DNA of 64,000 nucleotides from Paenibacillus andongensis (GCF_025369935.1 NZ_CP104467.1:383501-447500); one strand, 5' to 3'; positions 49,702-60,548 are shown, numbered from the stretch's first letter. Numbers and translations are program-made. Notes: generated by a model not told the origin, from the letters alone.

Positions 49702-51567
49702 ATGAGTACGATTCGACTAACGATGGCACAAGCGCTGCTGCGTTTTCTGGACCAACAGTACGTGTCTGTGGATGGACAAGAGACCAAGTTTGTACGTGGT
49801 GTCATGGGGATTTTCGGTCATGGCAATGTGACAGGACTTGGAGAAGCCTTGGAACGGAGCGCAGGCGACCTTACTTATATACAAGGCAAGAATGAACAAG
49901 GGATGGTCCATGCCGCGGCGGCTTACGCCAAACAGCAAAACCGTCGGCAAATCTATGCCTGCACGACATCGATTGGACCCGGTGCTCTGAATATGGTGAC
50001 CGCCGCGGCAACAGCGACAGTCAACCGGATTCCGGTGCTGCTGCTGCCAGGAGACAATTTTGCCTCAAGACAGCCGGATCCAGTGCTTCAACAACTTGAG
50101 GTAGTGGGTGATTATACCGTGTCGGCTACCGATCCTTTCAAATCAGTCAGTAAATATTGGGACCGGATTGTTCGCCCAGAGCAGTTGATGAGCGCGGCTA
50201 TTCAGGCGATGCGAGTCTTGACTGACCCTGCAGAAACAGGAGCAGTTACCTTAGCGTTACCCCAAGATGTTCAGGCAGAGGCGTACGATTATCCGGAAGC
50301 CTTTTTCGATAAGAAAGTCCACTATCTAGATAGACGTCCACCAGCAAGAGAAGCAGTGAATCGCGCTGTGGCCTGCATGGCAGGCAAACAGCGTCCGTTG
50401 ATTATTGCAGGTGGCGGAGTCCTTTATGCCGATGCGACGAAAGAGTTAATGGCATTTGCAGCTGCTTTTGGGATTCCTGTAGCAGAAACGCAAGCAGGTA
50501 AAAGCTCGTTGCCTTGGAACCACCCGCTGAATGTTGGCGCTATCGGTGTTACGGGCGCGCTCGCAGCGAATGTGCTGGCGAAGCAAGCAGACCTGATTAT
50601 CGGCGTAGGGACGCGGTATTCTGATTTTACAACAGCATCTAAATCGGCTTTTGCAAATCCGAAGGTGCAGTTTATTAATATAAATGTCAGTGGGTTTGAT
50701 TCCTCGAAATTGAGCGGGATCGGCATTACGGCTGATGCGAAGGAAGCGTTAAGTGCACTGAAAGATGCTTTGACGGCGCAGCGTTATGTTAGCGGTTACG
50801 AGAACGGTTACATAGGTTCTTTGAAGGCGGAGTGGGATGGCGAGGTTGACCGTTTGTACAATGCGGAATGCGAAGAAGGCTTTGCCCAAACTCGTGCGCT
50901 TGGGGTCATTAATCAAACGATTGATCCTTCAGCTGTTATTGTTTGCGCAGCGGGGAGCTTGCCGGGGGATTTACACCGCTTATGGCGTTCATCGGAGCCT
51001 AAAACCTATCATATGGAGTATGGTTTCTCTTGCATGGGTTATGAAGTTAGCGGTGCTTTCGGGGCAGCGTTGGCTGAGCCGAATCGCGAGGTCTATGCCG
51101 TGGTTGGTGATGGAAGTTATTTGATGCTTCACTCTGAGATGGTTACAAGCCTTCAAGAGGGCCGGAAATTCACTGTACTGCTGTTCGATAATCATGGCTT
51201 CCAATGCATCCATAATCTGCAAAGGGGTCACGGCAGCGACGGTTTCGGGAATGAGTTTCGATATCGTGAAGCCGCTACGGGCAAGTTGACAGGCGGATAT
51301 ATGCCGATCGATTTCGCAGAGCATGCTCGCAGTTTAGGCGCGAAGGCGTACAAAGCAAATACACCTGAAGAACTAAAGGAAGCGCTGCTTAAAGCGAAGG
51401 AAGAAACCGTCACAACGCTGATCGAAATTCCTGTTGTTCCGGGAACCAACACACAGGGTTATGAATCCTGGTGGCAAGTAGGTGTACCAGAGGTTTCCGA
51501 GAGCGAGAAAGTGGTTGCAGCGCACGAAGAGATGAAGAAAAACATCCAAGCGGCGAGACCCATTTAA
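49702..51567 (+). CDS. iolD: 3D-(3,5/4)-trihydroxycyclohexane-1,2-dione hydrolase
   Basis: About 621 residues, a thiamine-diphosphate enzyme of the acetolactate-synthase fold. It shows [13 protein letters not shown], the N-terminal catalytic region [15 protein letters not shown], the central domain with [13 protein letters not shown] and the ThDP motif [20 protein letters not shown] with [10 protein letters not shown]. It opens the ring of the diketo inositol intermediate to give 5-deoxy-glucuronate. ATG 49702 is chosen since AAAGGAAG is six bases away. It is the first gene of the operon, behind twin operators. Confidence 0.96.
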   Translation: MSTIRLTMAQALLRFLDQQYVSVDGQETKFVRGVMGIFGHGNVTGLGEALERSAGDLTYIQGKNEQGMVHAAAAYAKQQNRRQIYACTTSIGPGALNMVTAAATATVNRIPVLLLPGDNFASRQPDPVLQQLEVVGDYTVSATDPFKSVSKYWDRIVRPEQLMSAAIQAMRVLTDPAETGAVTLALPQDVQAEAYDYPEAFFDKKVHYLDRRPPAREAVNRAVACMAGKQRPLIIAGGGVLYADATKELMAFAAAFGIPVAETQAGKSSLPWNHPLNVGAIGVTGALAANVLAKQADLIIGVGTRYSDFTTASKSAFANPKVQFININVSGFDSSKLSGIGITADAKEALSALKDALTAQRYVSGYENGYIGSLKAEWDGEVDRLYNAECEEGFAQTRALGVINQTIDPSAVIVCAAGSLPGDLHRLWRSSEPKTYHMEYGFSCMGYEVSGAFGAALAEPNREVYAVVGDGSYLMLHSEMVTSLQEGRKFTVLLFDNHGFQCIHNLQRGHGSDGFGNEFRYREAATGKLTGGYMPIDFAEHARSLGAKAYKANTPEELKEALLKAKEETVTTLIEIPVVPGTNTQGYESWWQVGVPEVSESEKVVAAHEEMKKNIQAARPI

Positions 51568-51590
51568 CGATAAGGGGAGGGAACAGATCT

Positions 51591-52499
51591 ATGAAAGACC
51601 TGCCATTTAAGCTAGGTATTCATCCCATTAATTGGGTGGGAGAAGACGTCAAAGAACATGGCGCGGATACCACATATGAACAAATTTTAGATGATATTCA
51701 AGCGTTGGGGCTGAAAGGTACCGAGATGGGCCGCAAATATCCGACCGATATTGCGGTGTTGAAGCAGGAACTGGATAAGCGGGGGATAGGCCTCGTGTCA
51801 CAGTGGAAATCCGTGCTATTCTCTGATCCTGCTTACAGGGACGAGGAATTGAAAGCCTACAGGAAGCATGCCGAGTTTCTCAAAGAAATGGGCAGTACGG
51901 TCATCAGTACAGCGGAAGTTGGGGGCTCGCTCCACTTCGACCCGCGCCGCTCCCCGAACGAGAAGGAAGTTCTTCGTCTGGATGAAGCCGGCTGGCAAAG
52001 CTTAGCCGAAGGACTGAACCTTGCGGGAGCCATCGCGCAGGAGTACGGCCTGAAGCTGACGTATCACCACCATGGCGGAACGGTTGTTGAAAGTCCGGAG
52101 GAAATCGATAAGCTGATGGAACTCACGGATCCTTCTCTGGTGCACCTGCTTTTTGATACCGGTCATGCCTATTATGGCGGGGCGGACCCGCTCACTGTGC
52201 TGCGCAAGCATGAGAAGCGGATTGCTTATATTCACTTGAAGGATATCCGGCAAGCCGTGTTAGATGAAGCGCGCGCCGAACAGGTGGACTTCGTGACTTG
52301 TATCCGCAAAGGGGTGTTTACCGTTCCCGGTGATGGCTGTATCGACTTTGCGCCTATTTTTGAGGAGCTGCTGACACAAGGATATGCAGGGTGGGCGATG
52401 TTGGAGGGCGAGCAGGATCCGGCTGCACACAACCCTTATGAATACGCGAAGCAAGCACTCCACTATATAGAATCCCTTATTCCACCAGAAAGAAGGTAA
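51591..52499 (+). CDS. iolE: Inosose dehydratase (2-keto-myo-inositol dehydratase)
   Basis: About 302 residues from ATG 51591 (AAGGGGAGGGAAC upstream); the longer frame overlaps iolD. A xylose-isomerase-like TIM barrel with KLGIHPINWVGED at the start, LKGTEMGRKYP, LTYHHHGGTVVES, LLFDTGHAYYGGADPL and YIHLKDIR, carrying the metal-binding His, Asp and Glu. It dehydrates 2-keto-myo-inositol to the diketo intermediate that IolD hydrolyses. Second in the operon. Confidence 0.95.
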   Translation: MKDLPFKLGIHPINWVGEDVKEHGADTTYEQILDDIQALGLKGTEMGRKYPTDIAVLKQELDKRGIGLVSQWKSVLFSDPAYRDEELKAYRKHAEFLKEMGSTVISTAEVGGSLHFDPRRSPNEKEVLRLDEAGWQSLAEGLNLAGAIAQEYGLKLTYHHHGGTVVESPEEIDKLMELTDPSLVHLLFDTGHAYYGGADPLTVLRKHEKRIAYIHLKDIRQAVLDEARAEQVDFVTCIRKGVFTVPGDGCIDFAPIFEELLTQGYAGWAMLEGEQDPAAHNPYEYAKQALHYIESLIPPERR

Positions 52500-52506
52500 C
52501 GATCCT

Positions 52507-53517
52507 ATGACCTATGTTTCCTTTCCGCAGTCGAAGCCGCTGGATTTTGTAGCCATTGGCAGACTATGCATAGATTTGAATGCGAATGAAATTAATCGTC
52601 CCATGGAAGAGACCATGACTTTTACCAAATATGTCGGGGGTTCACCCGCTAACATTACGATTGGCATGGCCAGATTGGGCATGAAAACGGCCTTTATTGG
52701 CAAAATCGCCAACGATCAAATGGGACGTTTCATCACTGATTATTTAGAGCGGAACAACATCGAAACCACGAATGTCGTGACAGATCATACCGGCGCGGTT
52801 ACTGGACTAGCTTTTACAGAAATCAAAAGCCCAACAGAATGCAGCATCCTTATGTATCGTGACAATGTGGCTGACCTGCTGCTAACACCGGCCGAAGTGC
52901 AAGAATCACTGATTGCTGAAGCGAAGGTATTGCTGATCTCTGGTACAGCCCTTGCGCAAAGCCCGTCCCGCGAAGCTGTCTTTCAGGCGCTGGAATACGC
53001 GAAGAAGCATGGGGCTGTCATCATTTTTGATCTGGATTACCGCCCATACACATGGACGACTCCGGAAGAAACGGCTGTCTACTACAATCTGGCTGCCGAG
53101 AAATGTGACATCATTCTGGGTACCCGTGAAGAATTCGATATGATGGAACGTTTTGAGAACAACCCTGAGAAAAATGACCGTATCACGGCTGCGAAATGGT
53201 TCGATTACTCGGCCAAGATTGTCATTATCAAACATGGCAAAGAAGGTTCAATCGCTTATACGCCTGATGGTGTTGGTCATCGTGCCAAGAGCTTCCCGGC
53301 TAAGGTGATCAAAACTTTTGGTGCCGGCGATTCTTATGCGGCTGGCTTTATTTATGGCATCATGCAAGGTTGGACAATTGAGAAAAGTATGGAATACGGC
53401 AGTGCCGCAGCTTGTATCGTGATTTCGAGTCACAGCTGCTCGGATGCGATGCCGACGACGGATCAAGTAAATGACTATATCGAGCGCTGCAACCGCGGTG
53501 AAATTACAGCATCTTAA
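52507..53517 (+). CDS. iolC: 5-dehydro-2-deoxygluconokinase
   Basis: 336 residues, PfkB family. [20 protein letters not shown] and [20 protein letters not shown] mark the substrate site; [20 protein letters not shown] carries the catalytic Asp. It phosphorylates 5-dehydro-2-deoxygluconate at C6 with ATP. The 6-phosphate is also the inducer of the iol regulon in other Firmicutes. Follows iolE after seven bases. Confidence 0.95.
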   Translation: MTYVSFPQSKPLDFVAIGRLCIDLNANEINRPMEETMTFTKYVGGSPANITIGMARLGMKTAFIGKIANDQMGRFITDYLERNNIETTNVVTDHTGAVTGLAFTEIKSPTECSILMYRDNVADLLLTPAEVQESLIAEAKVLLISGTALAQSPSREAVFQALEYAKKHGAVIIFDLDYRPYTWTTPEETAVYYNLAAEKCDIILGTREEFDMMERFENNPEKNDRITAAKWFDYSAKIVIIKHGKEGSIAYTPDGVGHRAKSFPAKVIKTFGAGDSYAAGFIYGIMQGWTIEKSMEYGSAAACIVISSHSCSDAMPTTDQVNDYIERCNRGEITAS

Positions 53518-53548
53518 TGAATTCGAACTACTAAAGGAGAGTCCACAT

Positions 53549-54994
53549 ATGACAACAACTTTGAAAAACTGGATCGGCGGCGAATGGATCGCTTCAACAT
53601 CCACACAAACAGAACCGGTTTATAACCCTGCAACAGAAGAGATTCTTGCACATCTTCCAATTTCTACGAAAGATGATGTGGATCATGCGGTTCGTACGGC
53701 ACAAGAAGCTTTCCAAACTTGGAGCCGCACACCTGTACCACGCAGGGCTCGCGTATTGTTCAAATACCAACAGCTGCTGGTTGAGCATTGGGATGAGCTG
53801 GCGCGGATCGTTACGCAAGAAAACGGCAAAAGCTACAATGAAGCTTACGGAGAAGTGCTTCGCGGCATCGAGTGCGTAGAATTCGCTGCTGGGGCTCCAT
53901 CGTTAATGATGGGCAAACAGCTTCCGGATATCGCGTCCAATCTTGAATCTGGTATGTACCGTTATCCGATCGGTGTAATCGGTGGTATCACACCGTTCAA
54001 CTTCCCCATGATGGTGCCTTGCTGGATGTTCCCACTTGCGATTGCCTGCGGTAATACTTTCGTGCTGAAGCCATCTGAGCGCACACCTCATCTTGCCAAC
54101 CGCTTGGCTGAGCTGTTCCACGAAGCGGGGTTACCGGCTGGTGTGCTCAATATCGTTCATGGTGCGCATGACGTGGTCAACGGCCTGCTTGAACATAAAG
54201 AAGTTAAAGCTATTTCGTTCGTTGGCTCCCAGCCCGTTGCCGAATATGTTTACAAAACAGCTTCTGCCCATGGCAAACGCGTTCAAGCTCTTGCAGGCGC
54301 TAAAAACCACTCGATCGTAATGCCAGATGCTGATTTGGATATTGCTGTGAAAGAAATCGTCAATGCAGCCTTCGGTTCTGCGGGCGAGCGTTGCATGGCT
54401 TGTTCCGTCGTGGTGGCCGTTGGAGAAGTGGGCGATACGCTTGTAAGCAAGCTGCTTGAAGCTGCTGATCGGATTACGATTGGTAATGGATTGGAAGAAG
54501 GCATTTTCTTAGGGCCTGTTATTCGCGGTCAGCATAAAGAAAGAACGTTAAAATATATTGAAATCGGCGAAAACGAAGGAGCGCTTCTGGTCCGCGATGG
54601 ACGTAAGGACGCTGCTTCTGAGGGGCAAGGATATTTCGTGGGACCTACGATCTTTGACCAAGTTGAGTGCGGGATGAAAATTTGGGAAGACGAGATTTTT
54701 GCACCTGTTCTCTCCATCGTTCGAGTGGCTACTCTTGAGGAAGCGATCGAGCTTTCCAATCGCTCCGATTTTGCCAACGGCGCATGTCTCTTTACGAAGG
54801 ATGGCAGCAATGTACGCCAATTCCGTGAAAATATCGATGCCGGTATGCTCGGCGTGAACCTTGGTGTTCCTGCACCAATGGCTTTCTTCCCTTTCTCTGG
54901 CTGGAAAAAATCGTTCTATGGCGATTTACATGCGAATGGGACGGACGGCGTGGAGTTCTATACGCGTAAGAAAATGGTCACTGCTCGCTGGTAA
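53549..54994 (+). CDS. iolA: Methylmalonate-semialdehyde dehydrogenase (acylating)
   Basis: About 481 residues from ATG 53549, with CTAAAGGAGAG upstream. Aldehyde dehydrogenase fold with [36 protein letters not shown] and the catalytic Cys in [15 protein letters not shown]. The family converts malonate semialdehyde (from inositol) to acetyl-CoA, and methylmalonate semialdehyde (from valine) to propionyl-CoA, with NAD and CoA. It stands between iolC and the aldolase gene, covering the final step of the pathway. Confidence 0.95.
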   Translation: MTTTLKNWIGGEWIASTSTQTEPVYNPATEEILAHLPISTKDDVDHAVRTAQEAFQTWSRTPVPRRARVLFKYQQLLVEHWDELARIVTQENGKSYNEAYGEVLRGIECVEFAAGAPSLMMGKQLPDIASNLESGMYRYPIGVIGGITPFNFPMMVPCWMFPLAIACGNTFVLKPSERTPHLANRLAELFHEAGLPAGVLNIVHGAHDVVNGLLEHKEVKAISFVGSQPVAEYVYKTASAHGKRVQALAGAKNHSIVMPDADLDIAVKEIVNAAFGSAGERCMACSVVVAVGEVGDTLVSKLLEAADRITIGNGLEEGIFLGPVIRGQHKERTLKYIEIGENEGALLVRDGRKDAASEGQGYFVGPTIFDQVECGMKIWEDEIFAPVLSIVRVATLEEAIELSNRSDFANGACLFTKDGSNVRQFRENIDAGMLGVNLGVPAPMAFFPFSGWKKSFYGDLHANGTDGVEFYTRKKMVTARW

Positions 54995-55021
54995 CAGCGG
55001 GTTCGGGGAGAGGTGAACTTC

Positions 55022-55894
55022 ATGGTGTCAATGAAAGAGATGCTGCAGCAGGCTTTGGCAGGAAAATATGCGGTCGGGCAGTTTAATTTGAACAACCTAG
55101 AATTTACGCAAGCGATTCTACAGGCTGCTCAGCAAGAACAAGCGCCTGTCATTCTCGGCGTAAGTGAAGCTTATATCCCGTATATGGGCGGACTGAACTG
55201 TATTGTAGGCATGGTGAAATCGCTGATTGAGCATTATGGGATAACCGTCCCAGTAGCTCTTCATTTAGACCACGGAACCAGCTACGACCTATGTATCCGT
55301 GCGATTCATGCCGGATTTACCTCTGTCATGATTGATGCTTCTCATCATTCGCTTGAGCACAATATTGAGGTCACTCGTCAGGTGACACAAGCCGCGCATG
55401 TGCTGGGTGTATCGGTGGAGTCGGAACTGGGCCGGATTACCGGACGTGAGGATGACTTAGTCGTAGACGAAGCTGAAGGCATGTACGCTGTTGCCGAGGA
55501 CTGCGTTCGTTTAGTAAGGGAGACGGGGATCGATTGCTTAGCTCCTGCCCTTGGGTCTGTTCACGGACCTTATCGAGGACAGCCAAAGCTCGGTTTCGAT
55601 CGAATGGCTGAAATTAGAACACTGACAGGACTGCCGCTTGTGCTTCATGGCGGAAGCGGTCTGCCAGATGAAGAGATCCGTCAAGCAATCGCTTGCGGTA
55701 CAGCCAAAATCAACGTGAATACGGATAATCAAATCGCTTGTACAGCCGCTATCCGTTCGTTCTTGAATGAGCATCCGGAGGCATACGATCCAAGAAACTA
55801 TTTAGTGCCGGCACGGGAAGCGATCATCGCGTCCGTTAGAGCTAAAATTCAATTATTCGGTTCAACAGGCAAAGCGGGAGGAAACATAGGATGA
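55022..55894 (+). CDS. iolJ: Class II aldolase, probable 6-phospho-5-dehydro-2-deoxygluconate aldolase
   Basis: About 290 residues. It shows [20 protein letters not shown], the metal site [37 protein letters not shown] and [20 protein letters not shown] of class II fructose-bisphosphate-type aldolases. In an iol operon this member is IolJ, which splits the phosphorylated keto-acid into dihydroxyacetone phosphate and malonate semialdehyde. ATG 55022 is preferred (GGGAGAGGTG upstream) over GTG 55013. It overlaps iolG by four bases. Confidence 0.9.
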   Translation: MVSMKEMLQQALAGKYAVGQFNLNNLEFTQAILQAAQQEQAPVILGVSEAYIPYMGGLNCIVGMVKSLIEHYGITVPVALHLDHGTSYDLCIRAIHAGFTSVMIDASHHSLEHNIEVTRQVTQAAHVLGVSVESELGRITGREDDLVVDEAEGMYAVAEDCVRLVRETGIDCLAPALGSVHGPYRGQPKLGFDRMAEIRTLTGLPLVLHGGSGLPDEEIRQAIACGTAKINVNTDNQIACTAAIRSFLNEHPEAYDPRNYLVPAREAIIASVRAKIQLFGSTGKAGGNIG

Positions 55895-56934
55895 AAAAAA
55901 TTAAAATCGGCATTATTGGTGCCGGCCGAATTGGTAAAATCCACGCAGACAATTTGCTGCGTATACCTGGGGTTGAAATTATTGCGGTGAGTGATTTATT
56001 CGCCGGTCCTGAGTTAGAGGCATGGGCTGCTGCACGTCAGATTAAGACAGTTACCAAAGACAGCCATGAGCTTATTGATAACCCTGACATCGATGCCATC
56101 TTTATTTGCTCATCTACGGATACGCATGTCCCGCTCATTCAACTGGCGGCACTGGCGGGTAAACATATTTTCTGCGAGAAACCAATCAGCATGGATATCA
56201 CGCAAACCGAAGCGGCTATTGCAGCGGTTAATCAGGCAGGTGTGAAGCTGCAAATCGGCTTCAATCGCAGATTTGACCACAACTTCAAGCGGGTTCGCGA
56301 GGTTGTTCAAGGAGGAACAATTGGCGATCCGCATATCGTGAAAATCACGTCCCGTGATCCGAATCCACCACACCCTGATTACATCAAGGTGTCGGGCGGT
56401 ATTTTCATGGACATGATGATCCATGACTTCGACATGGCTCGCTATGTTGCGGGCAGCGAGGTTGAGGAAGTGTATGCGCAGGGCAATGTGCTCATTAACC
56501 CGGTTTTCGCCGAGCACGGCGATGTCGATACCGCAATCGTAACGCTGAAGTTCCAGAACGGTGCTCTTGGTGTCATCGATAACAGCCGTCAAGCGGTATA
56601 CGGCTATGACCAACGGGTTGAGGTATTTGGCTCCAAAGGCAGTGTAGCGGTTGCCAACGATCACCCTAACACGGCTGTAATTAGTACGGCGGAAGCTATT
56701 GTTAGCGAAAAGCCGCTGCATTTCTTCCTGGAACGCTATCAGGCTGCCTATATGGAAGAAACACAAATTTTCATAGATTGCTTGTTGAATGATAAGCCTG
56801 TACCTGTGAGTGGCAACGACGGTATGCAGGCCGAGCGGATTGCCTTAGCCGCTAAGCTGTCCTCCCGTTTGGGCCGACCGGTGAAAGTGAGCGAGGCGTT
56901 AGATTTGCTTAAACAGACCTCGGTATCTCAGTAG
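55891..56934 (+). CDS. iolG: myo-inositol 2-dehydrogenase
   Basis: 347 residues, Gfo/Idh/MocA family. NAD site [18 protein letters not shown], the catalytic Lys in FCEKPISMD, and [35 protein letters not shown] with the His/Asp active-site pair. It oxidises myo-inositol to 2-keto-myo-inositol, the first step. It starts within the iolJ stop codon, so the two are coupled, and precedes iolB. Confidence 0.95.
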   Translation: MKKIKIGIIGAGRIGKIHADNLLRIPGVEIIAVSDLFAGPELEAWAAARQIKTVTKDSHELIDNPDIDAIFICSSTDTHVPLIQLAALAGKHIFCEKPISMDITQTEAAIAAVNQAGVKLQIGFNRRFDHNFKRVREVVQGGTIGDPHIVKITSRDPNPPHPDYIKVSGGIFMDMMIHDFDMARYVAGSEVEEVYAQGNVLINPVFAEHGDVDTAIVTLKFQNGALGVIDNSRQAVYGYDQRVEVFGSKGSVAVANDHPNTAVISTAEAIVSEKPLHFFLERYQAAYMEETQIFIDCLLNDKPVPVSGNDGMQAERIALAAKLSSRLGRPVKVSEALDLLKQTSVSQ

Positions 56935-56951
56935 GGGAGGGAGACGTTAAC

Positions 56952-57776
56952 ATGAACAGGTCCAAACTGATCGTAACGCCGGCCTCTTCGCCGAATGAGG
57001 AAGGCAGCCTTTTGACAGTGACTCCGGAGTCAGCAGGATGGAAGTATGTTGGTTTCGAAGTTATTCAGCTTGCGGAGGGGCAATCTGTAAGCCGCGAGAC
57101 AGCCGGGCTGGAAGTTTGTCTGGTTTTGCTCACTGGTAAAGCCGATGTGGTTACCAAGCAAGCTGAGTGGAAAAATATTGGGCAGCGGATGAGCGTATTT
57201 GAGAAAATCCCGCCATATTCCGTCTATGTACCAAATGATGATCGCTACGAAGTCACCGCACTGACAGCGGTGGAGCTTGCTATTTGCTCCGCTCCTGGCG
57301 CTGGCAACCATCAGGCACGTCTGATTGCGCCTGATCAGGTGGGAGTAGAGACTCGTGGTTATGGCAATATAGAGCGCCAAATCCATAACATACTGCCGGA
57401 GCAGGAGCCAGCGGATAGCTTGCTCGTGGTTGAAGTCTTCACACCGAATGGGCACTGGTCGAGCTACCCGCCTCACAAGCATGATCGCGATGCGCTTCCG
57501 GACGAATCGTTTCTGGAAGAAACGTATTATTATCGCGTCGATCCGGGGCATGGCTTTGCGGTTCAACGTGTGTACACGGACGACAGGTCGCTCGATGAGA
57601 CGCTGATTGTTAAGAATGGCGAAACCGTGCTCGTTCCGCGCGGCTATCACCCTGTTTCGGCGCCTCCTGGCTATGATGTGTATTATCTGAATGTTATGGC
57701 GGGACCAACGCGAACATGGAAGTTTCATAATGATCCGGAGCACGCCTGGATTATGACGAAGCCCCGCGAAGCGTAA
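56952..57776 (+). CDS. iolB: 5-deoxy-glucuronate isomerase
   Basis: 274 residues, two-cupin fold. The metal-binding motif is in EVFTPNGHWSSYPPHKHD (His cluster) followed by LEETYYYRVDPGHGFAVQRV and GETVLVPRGYHPVSAPPGYD. It isomerises the IolD product to 5-dehydro-2-deoxygluconate for IolC. The seventh and last catabolic gene of the operon; 76 bases separate it from the regulator gene. Confidence 0.95.
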   Translation: MNRSKLIVTPASSPNEEGSLLTVTPESAGWKYVGFEVIQLAEGQSVSRETAGLEVCLVLLTGKADVVTKQAEWKNIGQRMSVFEKIPPYSVYVPNDDRYEVTALTAVELAICSAPGAGNHQARLIAPDQVGVETRGYGNIERQIHNILPEQEPADSLLVVEVFTPNGHWSSYPPHKHDRDALPDESFLEETYYYRVDPGHGFAVQRVYTDDRSLDETLIVKNGETVLVPRGYHPVSAPPGYDVYYLNVMAGPTRTWKFHNDPEHAWIMTKPREA

Positions 57777-57852
57777 GCCGGTTTGCAAGTTCCCGTCAGC
57801 CCCTTCATAATGGAAGAAAAAAAGTATCCTTCAAGAAAAATGGGGTAGTAGG

Positions 57853-58872
57853 ATGAAGGCAACCATCTATGATGTGGCAAGAGAGGCCGGTGTGTCCATT
57901 GCGGCGGTCTCGCAGGTCATGAACGGCAAAGGAAAAATAAGCGAAGAACGACGCGGTGAAATCATAAAAATTATGGAGCGGCTCAATTACCAGCCTAGCG
58001 TTATCGCGTCAGCGCTAACTGGTAAAAAGACCTATACATTAGGTCTGCTTGTGCCCGATATTTCCAATCCCTTTTTTGCGGAAATTGCTCGAGCTGTAGA
58101 GGACCAAGGCCATCATATGGGCTATAGCCTGGTCATTTGCAGCAGCGATAATAAAGATGAACGGGTGGAGCGATATCTGAATTTGCTCCAGCAAAAAAGC
58201 GTGGATGCCATGATCATTGGTACGGGGATGGACAATAAAGATATGCTGACTCCATTGATGGAGAGAGCGATCCCCATAGCTATGATTGCGAGGGAAATGC
58301 CTGATCTCGACGTTCATACGGTCGTCGTGGATGACTTTGTCGGAGGGGCGTTGTCTGCAACGCATCTACTCGATTTGGGTCATCGCCGTATGGCCATTCT
58401 GGCTGAGCATTCGAAAGTAAGCAGCAGCCGGGAGAGGGTGCGCGGCTTCAAGAGCAAGCTGGAAGAAGCAGGGGTTCAGCTGCCGGAAAACAGTGTACGC
58501 AACTGCCACTACGTTGTAGCGGATGGGAAGCGTGAAGCGCTTGAACTGTTGGATCAATCGAACCCTGATCGGCCGACCGCGCTGTTTTGTTGTAACGATT
58601 TGCTGGCTATTGGCGCGCTTCAGGCGGCCAAACAGCTTGGCCTACGCGTGCCAGAGGAGCTGTCCGTGATCGGTTTCGATAACACGATTCTGGCTTCAGT
58701 CACAGACCCGCCGCTTACAACTGTCGCTCAGCCGATTGAGCCGATGGGGAAAATGGTCGTGGATTTGCTAATCCAGGAATTGAAGAAAGAAGCGAAAGCC
58801 AAGCAGCGTGTTGTGATGCCTCCAGAGCTGATTGTTAGGCAATCAACTGCGGCTCCAACGGTTTGTGATTAA
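57853..58872 (+). CDS. LacI family regulator of the inositol operon
   Basis: 339 residues. The HTH is TIYDVAREAGVSIAAVSQVM with NYQPSVIASALTGKKTYTLG as hinge; the sensor domain has LVPDISNPFFAEIARAVEDQ, DDFVGGALSATHLLDLGHRR and ELSVIGFDNTILASVTDPPL. Position at the end of the iol genes, with LacI-type TTAAGCGCTTAA palindromes in the operon promoter, supports a role as iol repressor. That differs from Bacillus subtilis, where IolR is a DeoR-type protein. The start has GGGGTAGTAGG in front. A terminator follows. Confidence 0.9.
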   Translation: MKATIYDVAREAGVSIAAVSQVMNGKGKISEERRGEIIKIMERLNYQPSVIASALTGKKTYTLGLLVPDISNPFFAEIARAVEDQGHHMGYSLVICSSDNKDERVERYLNLLQQKSVDAMIIGTGMDNKDMLTPLMERAIPIAMIAREMPDLDVHTVVVDDFVGGALSATHLLDLGHRRMAILAEHSKVSSSRERVRGFKSKLEEAGVQLPENSVRNCHYVVADGKREALELLDQSNPDRPTALFCCNDLLAIGALQAAKQLGLRVPEELSVIGFDNTILASVTDPPLTTVAQPIEPMGKMVVDLLIQELKKEAKAKQRVVMPPELIVRQSTAAPTVCD

Positions 58873-58890
58873 TATAATGTAGCTTATTAG

Positions 58891-58922
58891 GCTGCTTCCC
58901 TTTGTGGGGGGCGGCTTTTTTT
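58891..58922 (+). terminator. Terminator of the inositol operon
   Basis: GCTGCTTCCC pairs with GGGGGGCGGC (some G-T pairs) around TTTGT, then a T run. Confidence 0.85.
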
Positions 58923-59024
58923 GTTGGGTTAGGGGAGAGGGAGCCTTTGTCGCTGACCACCATGCCGAAAGCAGTTGTGATTCAAAGCACCCCAAAAAAA
59001 CTAAAGATTTTAATTTTTTTGGGG

Positions 59025-59077
59025 TTGACATCAAAAGGTTGATCGGATATATTAATTACATACCAACCGAATGTATG
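59025..59077 (+). promoter_or_regulatory. tetR promoter with 19-bp operator
   Basis: TTGACA (59025-59030), 17-bp spacer, TATATT (59048-59053). The operator CATAC-N9-GTATG (59059-59077) lies right after the -10. Its reverse complement matches 17 of 19 bases of the operator at 59791-59809 ahead of the pentapeptide-repeat gene. A hairpin CCCCAAAAAAA/TTTTTTTGGGG overlaps the -35. Confidence 0.8.
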
Positions 59078-59091
59078 AAAGGAAAAGGCGA

Positions 59092-59757
59092 ATGGCAAGA
59101 AATAAATATCCGGAAGAAACAATCAACCAAATCCTAACCGTGGCTCTTAACCTGTTCATTCAAAAAGGATACGAGCAGACCTCCGTTCAGGATATCATCA
59201 ATGAGCTGGGCGGGCTGACAAAAGGAGCTATTTACCATCACTTCAAGTCGAAGGAAGAGATCTTACAGGCCGTCATCGGGCATATGTTCAAAGGCGTTGA
59301 TGAGATGCTGTCCGGCGTCCGGGACGACAATGGGCTGAACGGCCTGGAGAAGCTCCGCAAGATTTCCCGCGTCTCTCTCGACAATCCCGCCCAAAACGAA
59401 ATGGCATCGGCGGCGCCGAACCTCTTACGCAATCCGAAGATTCTGGCGGCACAGATCGAGAACATCTTCGAAAAAGCCATACCCGTCTATATCCTGCCCA
59501 TCATCGAACAGGGTGTGCGAGACGGCTCAATCCGAACCGACTATCCAAGAGAGCTTAGCGAAGTGTTGCTGATTCTCACCAACCTGTGGCTAAACCCGGC
59601 GGTTATCCAAGCATCGCCCGAGGCGATGCTCCGCAAGGTAAGGTTTTTCCATGAAATATTGAAAGGCCTGGGGCTTGAGCTGTTCGATGAGCAGATGTTT
59701 CAACGATACGAGGAACTGTTTCGTTTGTCAGCTAGAGAAGTCAGCATAGATAACTAA
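59092..59757 (+). CDS. TetR/AcrR family transcriptional regulator
   Basis: About 221 residues from ATG 59092 (GGAAAAGGCGA upstream). The HTH domain is TINQILTVALNLFIQKGYEQ, TSVQDIINELGGLTKGAIYH, HFKSKEEIL. The C-terminal domain is helical with no assigned ligand. Two nearly identical 19-bp operators, one before its own gene and one before the downstream pentapeptide-repeat gene, indicate that it represses itself and the resistance-type genes that follow. Confidence 0.92.
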   Translation: MARNKYPEETINQILTVALNLFIQKGYEQTSVQDIINELGGLTKGAIYHHFKSKEEILQAVIGHMFKGVDEMLSGVRDDNGLNGLEKLRKISRVSLDNPAQNEMASAAPNLLRNPKILAAQIENIFEKAIPVYILPIIEQGVRDGSIRTDYPRELSEVLLILTNLWLNPAVIQASPEAMLRKVRFFHEILKGLGLELFDEQMFQRYEELFRLSAREVSIDN

Positions 59758-59758
59758 A

Positions 59759-59781
59759 CTGCCGAAAGGCAGCTTATTTTT
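59759..59781 (+). terminator. Terminator of tetR
   Basis: CTGCC-GAAA-GGCAG followed by CTTATTTTT. Confidence 0.88.
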
Positions 59782-59784
59782 AGA

Positions 59785-59843
59785 ACTATTCATACCATCG
59801 GTTGGTATGAATAGTTGATCCAAGTTCAAAACGTGTGTTAGAA
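59785..59843 (+). promoter_or_regulatory. 31-bp palindromic operator and promoter of the pentapeptide-repeat gene
   Basis: Arms ACTATTCATACCA and TGGTATGAATAGT (59785-59815) around TCGGT. A likely promoter overlaps its end: TTGATC (59815-59820), 17-bp spacer, TTAGAA (59838-59843). Confidence 0.75.
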
Positions 59844-59870
59844 AACTTATTCTAAGGAGATGTGAATGTT

Positions 59871-60548
59871 ATGAATCAAAAATTGACAATGAACTCCCAA
59901 TCGATGGAACGGCAAGTAGTGACAAACTTTAGCGCAAGCAACCTGACGAAAAGCGATTTTGCAGGCGTTACAGCCCATAAAGGACAGTTTAAAGGCAGCG
60001 CGCTGCACGGTTCCGACTTTTCTGGCGCAGATTTGACCGGCAGTACGTTCAAAAGCAGCGATGTACGCGAAGCCAATTTTGACGGAGCGAATCTGACGAA
60101 CTGCAACCTGTCCGCGCTTGACCTGACAAATGCAAGCTTCAATAAGACGATCCTTGTACAAACCAATATCAGCAAGTCTAAGCTTGACGGAGTCAAATTC
60201 AAAGGAGTAAGAGTGACCGACGTCACGCTAACGATGACCGATCTTAGAAATACGAGTTTTGAAGGTTGTTTATTTGATGGGGTTGACTTCAATAACTCCG
60301 ATCTAAGCGGGAAGCGTTTCGACGGACAGACGTTTATCGGCGTCAAGTTTGAGAAGGCTGCATTAACCGACGTTTCGTTCAAGGGCGCTACATTAAAAAA
60401 TGTTTCTTTCCAGTCAGGGTTTATTTTGAGTAAAAAGTACTATCGTATGATCAAAACCATCTGCTTTGACGGCGCAACGATGGATAAACTGACCTTTGCT
60501 CTGCTCAAAGGCATGGATGCCGATTTGTCAAAAGTTACAGTCATTTAA
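59871..60548 (+). CDS. Pentapeptide-repeat protein
   Basis: About 225 residues from ATG 59871 (AAGGAG upstream), almost wholly built of A(D/N)Lxx-type repeats: SDFSGADLTGSTFKSSDV, ANFDGANLTNCNLSALDLT, ASFNKTILVQTNISKSKLDG, SFEGCLFDGVDFNNSDLSG, VSFKGATLKNVSF. Such proteins fold as a right-handed quadrilateral beta helix that imitates DNA; Qnr, MfpA, McbG and AlbG protect gyrase or topoisomerase IV this way. Whether this one does is unproved. Its control by a TetR operator and the efflux gene next door fit a drug- or toxin-resistance role. It is cytoplasmic, with no signal peptide. Confidence 0.88.
   Translation: MNQKLTMNSQSMERQVVTNFSASNLTKSDFAGVTAHKGQFKGSALHGSDFSGADLTGSTFKSSDVREANFDGANLTNCNLSALDLTNASFNKTILVQTNISKSKLDGVKFKGVRVTDVTLTMTDLRNTSFEGCLFDGVDFNNSDLSGKRFDGQTFIGVKFEKAALTDVSFKGATLKNVSFQSGFILSKKYYRMIKTICFDGATMDKLTFALLKGMDADLSKVTVI

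Noticed and set aside
53175..53195. A further rlmH-end-like sequence (GACCGTATCACGG)
   Set aside because: It is within iolC, matches only the central bases and has no flanking inverted repeat.
56110..57788. Minus-strand ORFs of 218 and 252 codons opposite iolG and iolB
   Set aside because: Both mirror well-conserved operon genes and lack ribosome sites and recognisable domains.
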